This document shows, one piece after another, positions 19,090 through 27,975 of a stretch of 64,000 nucleotides of DNA (the stretch's first letter is position 1; each line of letters begins with the position of its first letter). The stretch is from Bacteroidales bacterium UBA7569. Lineage in GTDB: Bacteria > Bacteroidota > Bacteroidia > Bacteroidales > Paludibacteraceae. The stretch spans positions 28,397 through 92,396 of the forward strand of contig DLLF01000013.1 of NCBI GenBank assembly GCA_002477945.1. Direction: 5' to 3'. A program made the translations under genes and the position numbers. The notes below the pieces were generated by a model. The model made no database searches. It saw nothing but the letters and a program-made list of their open reading frames with translations, and had not been told where the DNA came from.

Positions 19090-20443
19090 ACTATCGGTGA
19101 TATGTGCCTTGTTATTGGCATGTATCACATCGCAGGCACAAGATAACGTAATAGATGAAGTAATATGGGTCGTCGGTGACGATGCCATACTGCGTTCGGA
19201 AGTGGAGGAGGAACGGCTGAGGGCTCAGTATGAAGGTCAAGAGATTGCAGGCGATCCTTACTGCACAATACCCGAACAACTGGCCATTCAGAAGTTGTTT
19301 CTTCATCAAGCCGAATTGGACTCTGTGGAAGTAAATGAATCCACCGTGGCAACGCAAGTGAATATGCGTCTGAACTACTATATATCTCAGATAGGATCTA
19401 AAGAAAAAATGGAAGAGTATTTCCGCAAGTCCATGTCTGAGATGAAAGAGGATATGACAACGGCTGTCCGCAATCAGATGATTATTCAGCAGATGCAACA
19501 GAAATTGACGGAGAATATCAAATCAACGCCTGCTGAAGTACGGCGTTTCTACTCGGGATTAAGTTCTGACAGCATACCCACTATTCCAACCCAGGTGGAA
19601 GTACAAATAATCAGTCTTGACCCACCTGTACCACAAGAAGAGATCGATCGTGTCAAGAAACGGTTGCGCGATTTCACAGAACGTGTCAACAACGGAGATG
19701 CTGACTTCTCCATGTTGGCGCGCCTCTATTCCGAAGACACAGAGAGTGCCAAGAGGGGAGGAGAATTGGGCTTTGTCGGAAAAGGTCAACTCGTACCCGA
19801 GTTCGCAGATGTGGCATTCAATCTGAGTGACCCGAGAAAAGTAAGCCGTATCGTGGAAACTGAATATGGTTTCCACATTATCCAACTGATAGAAAAACGG
19901 GGCGACAGAATCAATTGCCGGCACATACTGCTCAAGCCCCGTATATCGCAGAACGACAAGACACAATCCATTAGCAGATTGGACTCTATTGCGGATCTTA
20001 TACGCAATGAGAAACTATCATTCGAACAAGCCGTTGCTTTCTTCTCACAGGACAAGAACACCGCTATGAACGCCGGCGTCATGATGAATCCTGAAACAGG
20101 GGCGACAAAGTTCGAATACCAGTCATTGCCGCCTGAGATTGCACGGCAAATTCACGGAATGAATGTAGGGGAAATAAGCCGTCCGTTTGTGATGATGGAC
20201 GACACAAAGAATAAAGAGGTCTGTGCCATCGTCAAATTGAAGTCGAAAACGGATGTCCACAAAGCCAACTTGGTGGACGACTACCAAACCATTCGGGCAA
20301 TGTACGAGCAACAACGCAGTGAGGCTTTTATTCGTCAGTGGATACAACAGAAACAGAAAGATACATATATCGTGATTGATCCGGAATGGCGGGGATGTGA
20401 TTTTGAGTTTCCTGGTTGGGTGAAGGAAGATACCGGAAGATGA
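19076..20443 (+). CDS. SurA-like periplasmic peptidyl-prolyl isomerase
   Basis: About 455 residues from the ATG at 19076: a signal peptide ending near SQAQ, a SurA N-terminal domain (DNVIDEVIWVVGDDAILRSEVE), then one clear parvulin domain (FSMLARLYSEDTESAKRGGELGFVGKGQLVPEF...YGFHIIQL) and a second, weaker one (RHILLKP...MMNPETGATKFEY). It would chaperone outer-membrane beta-barrels. The start overlaps the preceding gene and replaces an upstream ATG at 19046 that would spoil the signal peptide. The OstA-like gene starts 7 bases downstream. Confidence 0.9.
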   Translation: MKRNRLSVICALLLACITSQAQDNVIDEVIWVVGDDAILRSEVEEERLRAQYEGQEIAGDPYCTIPEQLAIQKLFLHQAELDSVEVNESTVATQVNMRLNYYISQIGSKEKMEEYFRKSMSEMKEDMTTAVRNQMIIQQMQQKLTENIKSTPAEVRRFYSGLSSDSIPTIPTQVEVQIISLDPPVPQEEIDRVKKRLRDFTERVNNGDADFSMLARLYSEDTESAKRGGELGFVGKGQLVPEFADVAFNLSDPRKVSRIVETEYGFHIIQLIEKRGDRINCRHILLKPRISQNDKTQSISRLDSIADLIRNEKLSFEQAVAFFSQDKNTAMNAGVMMNPETGATKFEYQSLPPEIARQIHGMNVGEISRPFVMMDDTKNKEVCAIVKLKSKTDVHKANLVDDYQTIRAMYEQQRSEAFIRQWIQQKQKDTYIVIDPEWRGCDFEFPGWVKEDTGR

Positions 20444-20450
20444 CAGGTAA

Positions 20451-22196
20451 ATGAGAATATCTCACAAACTGATATTGGTAGGTGTATTCTCTCTTTTTGT
20501 GTCTTATGCAAGCGCACAGAAAGAGACCTTGGTCTATTTGGAACAATGCGAGACACTCTCCTTCGATGAGCGTTTGCATCCCGATGCACAACTGCTGAAA
20601 GGGAATGTGCGTTTCCGCCACGAAGAGGCATATATGTATTGCGATAGCGCCTATTTCTATGAGAAAGAAAACTCGTTCGACGCCTTCGGACATATTCGTT
20701 TCGTACAGGGAGACACACTTTCAGGATACGGGGACATACTCTATTACAACGGAAACACAAAGGTCGCCCGACTGAGAAAGAACGTGAAACTCATAAATAG
20801 AAATACCACTCTCACAACCGATAGTTTGAACTACGACAGAACGAATGATATTGCCTATTATTTCCACGGTGGGGAACTGCAAGACTCTCTCAATATTCTC
20901 ACTTCTGCATGGGGGCAATATACACCCTATAACAATCAAGCCGTTTTCAGAGACAATGTCCTGTTGAAACATCCCAAATTTACTCTCACCGCCGATACGC
21001 TCAAATACAACACCGAAACACATATTGCATACCTGCAGGGACCTACAAGAATTGATTATGGTGATGAAACCACCATTCTTTCCACTCTGGGGTGGTATAA
21101 TACGCAAACGGAAGAGACGCTGCTGATGGAACGTTCAAAAATTATACACGCTGATGGCAAGAGCCTCACGGGCGACTCTCTGTTCTATGACAAACAGGCA
21201 GGGTTCGGAAAAGTGTATAGCCGCTTTGAAATGACAGACAGCATACGTAAGGCAACTCTGTATGGAAACTATGGTGAAGTATATGAGGACGGAAAAAAAG
21301 GTTACGCCACCGATAGTGCTTTGTTTGTCGATTGGTCGGGGAAAGACTGGTTGTATATGCACGCCGACACGTTGTTCACGGAAGAAGTGCATTACCAGGA
21401 ACCCGTAATTGTTCCTTATGGCAATCCCGCCAGGGATTCTGTCGCAACCTACCACGAACCTGACACCCTGTGGAATGATACCACCTACCAGCGCCTGCGC
21501 GCCTACTACGGAGTGAGAACCTACCGGCAGGATATGCAGATGGTATGCGACTCATTGACCTATCACGGCAGAGATTCCGTTATGTCCCTCTGCGGAAATC
21601 CTGTTTGTTGGAGTGATGAAAATCAAGTCTCTGCCGATACAATCTATGTTTATATGAAGAATGGAACAATAGATTATGCTCATGGAGTCGGTAATGCTAT
21701 TGCCGTTAAGCAGGAAGATGCCGACCGGTTCGATCAAATGGCGGGAAAAGAGATGTTCGCATATATTCGCAACGGAGAACTCAGGCGTGTCGAAGTAAAC
21801 GGCAATGCCGAAACCATCTTCTTCCCGCGCGAAGACGATGGAACATTCATCGGTATGAATAAAACACAGAGCAGTTTCGTTAAGATCTTCCTGCAAAACA
21901 AGAAAATAGATCATATCGTCTTCACTACGGCTACCACGGGGACAATGTACCCCTTGGATAGTATTACGACCCCTGAAGCACACCTGGACGAGTTCTTATG
22001 GAGAGATCATCTGCGCCCGAAGATGCCCGGCGACGTGTTTTCTTCTGTACAAGAAGAGAGTACACCGGAACAACTGGATAATCTGGCAACGGAAGACAGA
22101 AAACATACAGCACCCGCCACTGCCGCAGAACCGGAAAAATCAAAACAAACCACCAAAAATACAAGAACAAAATCTTCTATATCCAAAAAACGATGA
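20451..22196 (+). CDS. OstA/LptA-like LPS-transport protein
   Basis: 581 residues. The signal peptide ends near YASA. The body is repetitive beta-strand sequence with recurring ADTLKYN / TDSLNYD / CDSAYFY motifs, the beta-jellyroll repeat of OstA/LptA proteins in Bacteroidota. Residues from about 530 are a polar tail rich in Glu, Lys and Thr. It is expected to bridge or bind lipopolysaccharide in the periplasm. Its TGA overlaps the ATG of the beta-barrel gene (22193), so the two are coupled. Confidence 0.86.
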   Translation: MRISHKLILVGVFSLFVSYASAQKETLVYLEQCETLSFDERLHPDAQLLKGNVRFRHEEAYMYCDSAYFYEKENSFDAFGHIRFVQGDTLSGYGDILYYNGNTKVARLRKNVKLINRNTTLTTDSLNYDRTNDIAYYFHGGELQDSLNILTSAWGQYTPYNNQAVFRDNVLLKHPKFTLTADTLKYNTETHIAYLQGPTRIDYGDETTILSTLGWYNTQTEETLLMERSKIIHADGKSLTGDSLFYDKQAGFGKVYSRFEMTDSIRKATLYGNYGEVYEDGKKGYATDSALFVDWSGKDWLYMHADTLFTEEVHYQEPVIVPYGNPARDSVATYHEPDTLWNDTTYQRLRAYYGVRTYRQDMQMVCDSLTYHGRDSVMSLCGNPVCWSDENQVSADTIYVYMKNGTIDYAHGVGNAIAVKQEDADRFDQMAGKEMFAYIRNGELRRVEVNGNAETIFFPREDDGTFIGMNKTQSSFVKIFLQNKKIDHIVFTTATTGTMYPLDSITTPEAHLDEFLWRDHLRPKMPGDVFSSVQEESTPEQLDNLATEDRKHTAPATAAEPEKSKQTTKNTRTKSSISKKR

Positions 22197-22918
22197 AAAA
22201 GACAATTCCTGTAATACTTATGCTCTGCCTGTGTACTTTAAGCGCAATGGCACAAAAGCAATCGTTGGGATTTGAATTAGGTTACGCTCAACCCGTTTTG
22301 CGGGAAAACCCCGCTACCGAGAAAAAACACTATCCCAATGTGACCAAACTGAACGGCTTGAAGTTGGGGCTTGTGTACGATGCCACTCTGATAAAAGGCT
22401 TTGGTTTCCGTCTCGGCGTAAACTATTTATACGGAGGTAATCACACCAAATGGCAGTCGGAGAGCAGTTTCTCAACGGCACAGAAAGTAAAGTACGGCAA
22501 CCAAATGCACAGCATAGAGGTGCCTGTCGATTGGCAGTATAAGTTTGAAATCGCAAAAGAGACCTATCTTGTACTCTATACAGGTCCTTCGTTCCAATAT
22601 AATTTCTCATTCGATAAGACCACATACCGGAAAAATGAAATCACTGGTCAGTCAACCGAAAACAAAGAAAACCATTTCAAGGCTGACAAAGATCAAGATG
22701 ACACACCGGATTATCGCCCGTGGAACCTCACATGGGGGCTGGGAGCAGGGTTTCAATACCAGAACTACTATATCCGGGGCGGATATGATTTCGGCATCAT
22801 AAATCACTATAACGATCGTTTCTACAACGATTCAGCCAACCCCGACAACGAGTATCGTATGCGCGGGCGGTTCGACCAATGGTCCATAAAGATCGGTATC
22901 TATTTCCTGAACTTTTAA
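22193..22918 (+). CDS. Outer-membrane beta-barrel protein (PorT-like size)
   Basis: 241 residues: a signal peptide MKKTIPVILMLCLCTLSAMA, then alternating hydrophobic strands ending in an aromatic C-terminus (IKIGIYFLNF) typical of outer-membrane barrels of about eight strands. A polar loop (residues about 145-175) is rich in Lys/Asp/Asn. It is coupled to the OstA-like gene by an ATGA overlap and followed by dnaG after 8 bases. The specific function is unknown. Confidence 0.78.
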   Translation: MKKTIPVILMLCLCTLSAMAQKQSLGFELGYAQPVLRENPATEKKHYPNVTKLNGLKLGLVYDATLIKGFGFRLGVNYLYGGNHTKWQSESSFSTAQKVKYGNQMHSIEVPVDWQYKFEIAKETYLVLYTGPSFQYNFSFDKTTYRKNEITGQSTENKENHFKADKDQDDTPDYRPWNLTWGLGAGFQYQNYYIRGGYDFGIINHYNDRFYNDSANPDNEYRMRGRFDQWSIKIGIYFLNF

Positions 22919-22926
22919 GACACTGC

Positions 22927-24957
22927 ATGATACCTCGCGAGACCATAGATAGGATATACGCTTCCGCACATATTGAAGACGTAATATCCGATTATGTGAC
23001 ACTGCGCAAGCGCGGTGCCAACCTCATTGGTCTGTGTCCGTTTCACGATGAAAAGACGGGGTCTTTCACGGTATCACCGGCAAAAGGTATCTACAAATGC
23101 TTCGGCTGCGGAAAAGCAGGCAATGCTGTCAACTTCATAATGGAATATGAACAGTGTTCCTACACGGATGCATTGCGCACGTTGGCGAAGAAATACAACA
23201 TTGAAATACAGGAACGGGAACTGACCGATGAGGAAAAACAGGCACAGACAGAACGGGAATCAATGTTCATGCTCAATGAGTGGGCGAACAATTGGTTCCG
23301 GCACAACCTGTGGGAGACGGAAGAAGGACGGAATATCGGACTTAAGTACTTCTTGGAAAGAGGTATCCGTGAAGACATCATAAAAAAGTTCTGCCTGGGC
23401 TATTCACCCGATCGCAATGCACTCTACTCGGCTGCCCATAGTGCGAAATTCGATGACAAATACTTGGAAAACACCGGCCTGTGCGGCAAATCGGAGAGAG
23501 GCTACTACGATCGCTTCAAAGGACGTGTAATGTTCCCCATTTACACGGTTTCGGGCAAAGTGGTTGCCTTTGCGGGACGTATTCTCAAGAAGCAGGAACA
23601 TGTAGGAAAATATGTCAATTCCCCCGACTCTCTTCTCTATTCCAAGCAAAAAGAACTCTATGGACTTTCCTTGGCAAAGCAGACCATTGCAAAAAAAGGC
23701 TGTTGCTATTTGGTCGAGGGACAGATGGACGTCATCTCTATGCATCAGGCAGGAATAGAGAATGTCGTCTCGTCGGGTGGAACCGCTCTTACTAAATATC
23801 AAATACGGTTGCTTCACCGTTTCACCGAGAATGTGACAATCCTCTATGATGGTGATGCTGCCGGTATTCATGCTGCTTTGCGGGGTATAGATATGTTGCT
23901 GGAGCAAGGGATAAATATCAAGGTCGTCCTGTTGCCCGATGGTGAAGACCCCGACTCTTTTGCACGGAAACAGAATGCTACAGACTTCATACAATTCATT
24001 CAAGACCACCAACAGGATTTCATACGGTTCAAAACCAACCTGCTCTTGAAGGACGCAGAAGGAGACCCTGTTAAGCGTAGCGAAGTGGTAAGAAATATCA
24101 TGGAGTCTGTTGCTGTCATCCCCGACCGGATAACTCAACAGATATACATCAAAGACTGCAGCCGCTTGCTTGATATATCCGAAGAGACACTCCTTTCCGA
24201 GGTCAAGCGGCTGCAGAATATAGCAGCGGAACAAGAACAAAAACGCCGTTCCCAACCCACCACCGGACAGAATGTTTCTAAAACAGATGAAGTACAAGCC
24301 AATGAACAAAACGTAACCGCACCAAGTGTATATCCGGACAGCCGGAATGATTCCCCTGCTGATACACTCAGTACATCAGATATCGAAGACAAAAAACTGA
24401 ACGAAAACATACAGAATATCCTGCAAGTATTGGTCCGTTACGGAGACAGAACTCTCTACACCAATGAAGACGGTACAACTTGTAGCGTCGGCCAATATAT
24501 ATTGACAGACTTGGACAACGACCAAATAGTATTTCAGCATCCTCTCTACAGAAAAATTATAGAAGAACTGAGACTGCATCTGAACGAGGAAGGATTCTGT
24601 GCCGAAACATTCTTCAAGTATCACATAGACCCGGAGATTAGCGCTCTGGCAGTCAACCTTATCAGTGAGAAATATACACGGAGTAAAATTTACGGAAAGA
24701 AAAGCATATCCGAAAATGTAAATGTGGAAGTAGAACTGCCCTCCGATGAAGATGAACTCACCGACCTCGTACCCCATCTGCTCTATGAATTGAAATTAGC
24801 CCTTATCAACCGGCAAATAGATTCACTGCGTATGCAATTGCAACATGCTCAGGAGAACAACGATGAAGAAACCATGCTCCAATTGCTCCGGCAGCAACCT
24901 GCCTTGGAGCAGATAAAACGTATGCTCTGTCTTGCCCTTGGGCGGCGTATCAAATAG
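22927..24957 (+). CDS. dnaG: DNA primase DnaG
   Basis: About 676 residues from the ATG at 22927 (MIPRETIDRIYA), which lies after the preceding stop; an in-frame ATG at 22879 would overlap that gene by 40 bases. The N-terminal CHC2 zinc motif reads CPFHDEKTGSFTVSP...YKCFGCGKAGN. The TOPRIM core shows LVEGQMDVISM and YDGDAAG. The polar linker after residue about 435 precedes the C-terminal helicase-interaction domain. It makes RNA primers for replication. Its place at the end of an envelope operon suggests co-regulation with outer-membrane assembly. Confidence 0.97.
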   Translation: MIPRETIDRIYASAHIEDVISDYVTLRKRGANLIGLCPFHDEKTGSFTVSPAKGIYKCFGCGKAGNAVNFIMEYEQCSYTDALRTLAKKYNIEIQERELTDEEKQAQTERESMFMLNEWANNWFRHNLWETEEGRNIGLKYFLERGIREDIIKKFCLGYSPDRNALYSAAHSAKFDDKYLENTGLCGKSERGYYDRFKGRVMFPIYTVSGKVVAFAGRILKKQEHVGKYVNSPDSLLYSKQKELYGLSLAKQTIAKKGCCYLVEGQMDVISMHQAGIENVVSSGGTALTKYQIRLLHRFTENVTILYDGDAAGIHAALRGIDMLLEQGINIKVVLLPDGEDPDSFARKQNATDFIQFIQDHQQDFIRFKTNLLLKDAEGDPVKRSEVVRNIMESVAVIPDRITQQIYIKDCSRLLDISEETLLSEVKRLQNIAAEQEQKRRSQPTTGQNVSKTDEVQANEQNVTAPSVYPDSRNDSPADTLSTSDIEDKKLNENIQNILQVLVRYGDRTLYTNEDGTTCSVGQYILTDLDNDQIVFQHPLYRKIIEELRLHLNEEGFCAETFFKYHIDPEISALAVNLISEKYTRSKIYGKKSISENVNVEVELPSDEDELTDLVPHLLYELKLALINRQIDSLRMQLQHAQENNDEETMLQLLRQQPALEQIKRMLCLALGRRIK

Positions 24958-24969
24958 CCTTTATGCTCT

Positions 24970-25737
24970 ATGCTCTTCAACGAAATCATATACGGACCCA
25001 TCCACAGCCGCCGCTTAGGCATCTCCTTAGGCGTCAACCTGATGCCTACAGACCACAAGTTATGCTCTTTTAACTGCATCTATTGCGAATGTGGATTCAA
25101 TACCCCCATTCACGCACCGCAATTGCCTGCTCGGCTGCAAGTGAAAGAAGCATTGGAAAGTCGTCTTCTCCACATGAAGAAGCAAAACCTTGCTCCCGAT
25201 GTCATTACGTTTTCAGGAAATGGTGAACCGACTATGCACCCCGAGTTCTTAGGAATTATCCAAGATACTTGTTCCCTGCGTGACACATGGTGTCCCTCTG
25301 CCAAGGTGGCAGTGCTGAGCAATTCAACCCAACTCTTCCGTCAGGATGTGGTGGAAGCACTTCGGTTGATTGACCAACGGATACTCAAATTAGACTCTGC
25401 CGTCAATGAAACAATGCGCCTCATCGATCAGCCCGTCAATCCGCAACTGACCGTTGCAGATATTGTAAAGATGCTGCAATGCTTTGATGGTGATTTCACC
25501 CTGCAAACTTGTTTCCTGAAAGGAGAACATAATGGTAAGCATATCGACAACACCACTCCCGAAGAATTGGATGCTTGGTACAAAGTGGTAGAACACTTGA
25601 ATCCGAAGCACATCATGATCTATGTCATTGATCGGGCGACCCCAATTGAAAGTCTTCAAAAGATTGATGCTGCCATCATGCAATCCATTGCCGACCATCT
25701 GCGGAGTAAAGGCTTTTCCGTAACGGTATCCGCTTAA
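24970..25737 (+). CDS. Radical SAM protein (COG0731-like)
   Basis: 255 residues. The radical SAM cluster motif is CSFNCIYC at residues about 35-42, preceded by IIYGPIHSRRLGISLGVNL and followed by ITFSGNGEPTMHP, the GNGEPT box of the COG0731 family (relatives of wybutosine TYW1). No accessory cluster cysteines are evident beyond CECG. The substrate is unknown. It lies 12 bases after dnaG and 12 before the glycosyltransferase, all on the plus strand. Confidence 0.85.
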   Translation: MLFNEIIYGPIHSRRLGISLGVNLMPTDHKLCSFNCIYCECGFNTPIHAPQLPARLQVKEALESRLLHMKKQNLAPDVITFSGNGEPTMHPEFLGIIQDTCSLRDTWCPSAKVAVLSNSTQLFRQDVVEALRLIDQRILKLDSAVNETMRLIDQPVNPQLTVADIVKMLQCFDGDFTLQTCFLKGEHNGKHIDNTTPEELDAWYKVVEHLNPKHIMIYVIDRATPIESLQKIDAAIMQSIADHLRSKGFSVTVSA

Positions 25738-25749
25738 CTGTATCGGGCT

Positions 25750-26694
25750 ATGAAGATTCTTGTTGCACCGCTCAATTGGGGGTTAGGGCATGCCTCACGA
25801 TGTATCCCGTTGGTTGCCCGTTTTCTCCGTGAGGGGAACGAAGTTATCATAGCAGGCGATGGAGATAGTCTCACTCTCTTGAAACAGCACTTTCCGAAAC
25901 TCCGTACTATCGAACTGCCGAAGTTAAACCTTCATTATTCTGCCGGTACATCGCAGACTGCTGCTATCCTCAGACAATTGCCCCGCTTGCTGCATTGGGC
26001 AATCCGTGACCATCTCGCACTCCGCCGACTCCTCTCTCTGGAAAGTTTCGATCGGGTCATATCCGACAACCGCTTTGGTTTCTATTCCTCTCACACGCAT
26101 TGTATCTATCTGACCCACCAACTGCACATCTGTCTGCCGTTTCCATGGAACTGGTTGGAACCTGTGTTGGAAATAGGACATAGACAACTGATGAAGAAAT
26201 ACTCCGAGGTATGGATCCCTGATAATGAAGGTATGCCCGACTTGGCAGGGTTGCTTTCCCACCCGAAAAACCGACCTGCCAATGCACATTACATCGGACA
26301 TCTGTCCCGATTCAGCATACCTCCAGATTCCGTTGAACCCGATTCTACATACAATGCAGTGCTTCTTCTTTCCGGTTTGGAGCCGCAACGTTCTATATTG
26401 GAGCAAAACATCATAAACCGCTATCAAAACATGGAAGAAACATTGTTGGTTGTACAAGGCAAAGTCAATGCGCCTTTCTGCAAGTTTACCAAAGGAAACA
26501 TAACCATTATTCCCTATCTTAATGATGCACAATTGCTCCCCTGTCTCATGGGAACCCAAAAGGTCATCGCACGCAGCGGCTATTCTTCCATTATGGATTT
26601 CGCAGCATTGGGAATTCTTCCTAAATGCGAACTGATTCCTACACCCGGACAACCGGAACAGGAGTACTTGGCAGCCTATAACAATACTTTATAA
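25750..26694 (+). CDS. MurG-like glycosyltransferase, apparently C-terminally short
   Basis: 314 residues, GT-B fold. The N-terminus MKILVAPLNWGLGHASRCIPL is the acceptor-side glycine loop. LLLSGLEPQRSILE starts the donor domain, and VIARSGYSSIMDFAALG plus IPTPGQPEQEYLA mark the donor-sugar site. The protein stops only a few residues after EQEYLAAY, where GT-B proteins usually continue with a closing helix. Its stop overlaps the 3' end of the convergent nuclease gene by 19 bases. It may be truncated but active. Confidence 0.78.
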   Translation: MKILVAPLNWGLGHASRCIPLVARFLREGNEVIIAGDGDSLTLLKQHFPKLRTIELPKLNLHYSAGTSQTAAILRQLPRLLHWAIRDHLALRRLLSLESFDRVISDNRFGFYSSHTHCIYLTHQLHICLPFPWNWLEPVLEIGHRQLMKKYSEVWIPDNEGMPDLAGLLSHPKNRPANAHYIGHLSRFSIPPDSVEPDSTYNAVLLLSGLEPQRSILEQNIINRYQNMEETLLVVQGKVNAPFCKFTKGNITIIPYLNDAQLLPCLMGTQKVIARSGYSSIMDFAALGILPKCELIPTPGQPEQEYLAAYNNTL

Positions 26695-27965
26695 CACTGC
26701 TGCCCTATTTGCAACAAATAAGTACCCTTTGCCAACTGAAATGCGCAACTTCCGTTCTGTTGCTCTCTCCTTGCTACAGGGACTCCGGGCAGATTGTAAA
26801 TGGTTATGTCCTGCCCTGCCAAATTCTCTACATATAGCACTCCTTGGTGAGTATAATAATGATACGTCTCTTCTTCTTGGTTTACAACACCCATTCCCTC
26901 TCCTTCGGCTTCAATGCGAAGTTCTCCTGTCACGTTTGTCACTATCAGTCTTCCTAACGAAGCATCATATTTGCCTGTCCCGCCACTCACGTTCACCTTG
27001 CTCGGATGATTACCGTTCTTGCCTGTCAAGTAGGTTACAAAACCATAACGTGTACTCAATCTGTAGTTCGGAGTCATTGTCACATTCGATGTCACAGAAT
27101 ATGTAGTCACTTCATCCTTCAATATCTGTATGGCAAACTCAGGATAATCAATAAACGGATTTCTGTTTCCTTGGTAATCCTCTGCACCGTCATTGCGCAC
27201 CATCTCTGTGAGCGACGGGGGATCCTGGGTATGCCATTTCAGCAGTATCTCTACCGACTCGAATACACCATTCGGTCCCAACTTGCTGAGCAGTTGCGCT
27301 TGATTGTTGCACAGACTGTTCGAATGTCCTCCTTGCTTGCCATAAACGATGTAATCATATAGTATCACCCGCGCACAATCACCGCGATACGATCCCATAT
27401 TCACAGGTTTGTAGTTCGTATTGTTTATCTTCACTTCATCAGGGTCATAATAACAACTTCCCTCTCCGTAAGGCGTGTTTCCTCTGTCGCTGTTCACTGC
27501 CGTTCTTGTTGGACGGACCGACTGCATATCATGCCCCATCGGAATACTTTTGTTGGCTCCCTTCGACTGCGGCCACGTATGTTCTCTGTTCCAAGTGTTT
27601 CCGTTGTCCCACGTGCCCTCAAAAGAGTAACCGTCATAATAACCTATGATATACCCTGTCCTGTTCAGGTCTCTGTCCACACCAACGTATGCATCGCGCA
27701 AAGTATTATAAGAATACGAGCCGCTCCCTATTCTGCTGGTCTCTCCCATAAGGCTGTTCAGCGAACCGAATAGTTCGTCTCCCTGCTGCATTGCAAGAAG
27801 GCTGTATGTGTATGCACCCGCATAATAACATGCCTGTTTCTCCACATAGTCCGTATAGGCGTCTCTGCCTTCGTCCGATGCCACATGGGCTTGCATGTCT
27901 ATCCCCGCAATGGCATAAAGCGATGCCCCGAACAGAAATAATGCTGTAATAATAAATTGTTTCAT
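26676..27965 (-). CDS. Secreted endonuclease I with probable T9SS-type C-terminal tail
   Basis: 429 residues. The signal peptide is MKQFIITALFLFGASLYAIA. The endonuclease I fold spans about 30-270, with the catalytic stretch WNREHTWPQSKG and MGHDMQSVRPT. A beta-rich middle leads to a final about 60 residues (YVENLAGQDITIYNLPGVPVA...LAKGTYLLQI...YKVLL) resembling the type A sorting domain used by the type IX secretion system. It would degrade extracellular nucleic acid for nutrients. It lies 10 bases after the symporter gene on the minus strand. Confidence 0.88.
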   Translation of the reverse strand: MKQFIITALFLFGASLYAIAGIDMQAHVASDEGRDAYTDYVEKQACYYAGAYTYSLLAMQQGDELFGSLNSLMGETSRIGSGSYSYNTLRDAYVGVDRDLNRTGYIIGYYDGYSFEGTWDNGNTWNREHTWPQSKGANKSIPMGHDMQSVRPTRTAVNSDRGNTPYGEGSCYYDPDEVKINNTNYKPVNMGSYRGDCARVILYDYIVYGKQGGHSNSLCNNQAQLLSKLGPNGVFESVEILLKWHTQDPPSLTEMVRNDGAEDYQGNRNPFIDYPEFAIQILKDEVTTYSVTSNVTMTPNYRLSTRYGFVTYLTGKNGNHPSKVNVSGGTGKYDASLGRLIVTNVTGELRIEAEGEGMGVVNQEEETYHYYTHQGVLYVENLAGQDITIYNLPGVPVARREQQNGSCAFQLAKGTYLLQIGQQCYKVLL

Positions 27966-27975
27966 GGTAATCTGT

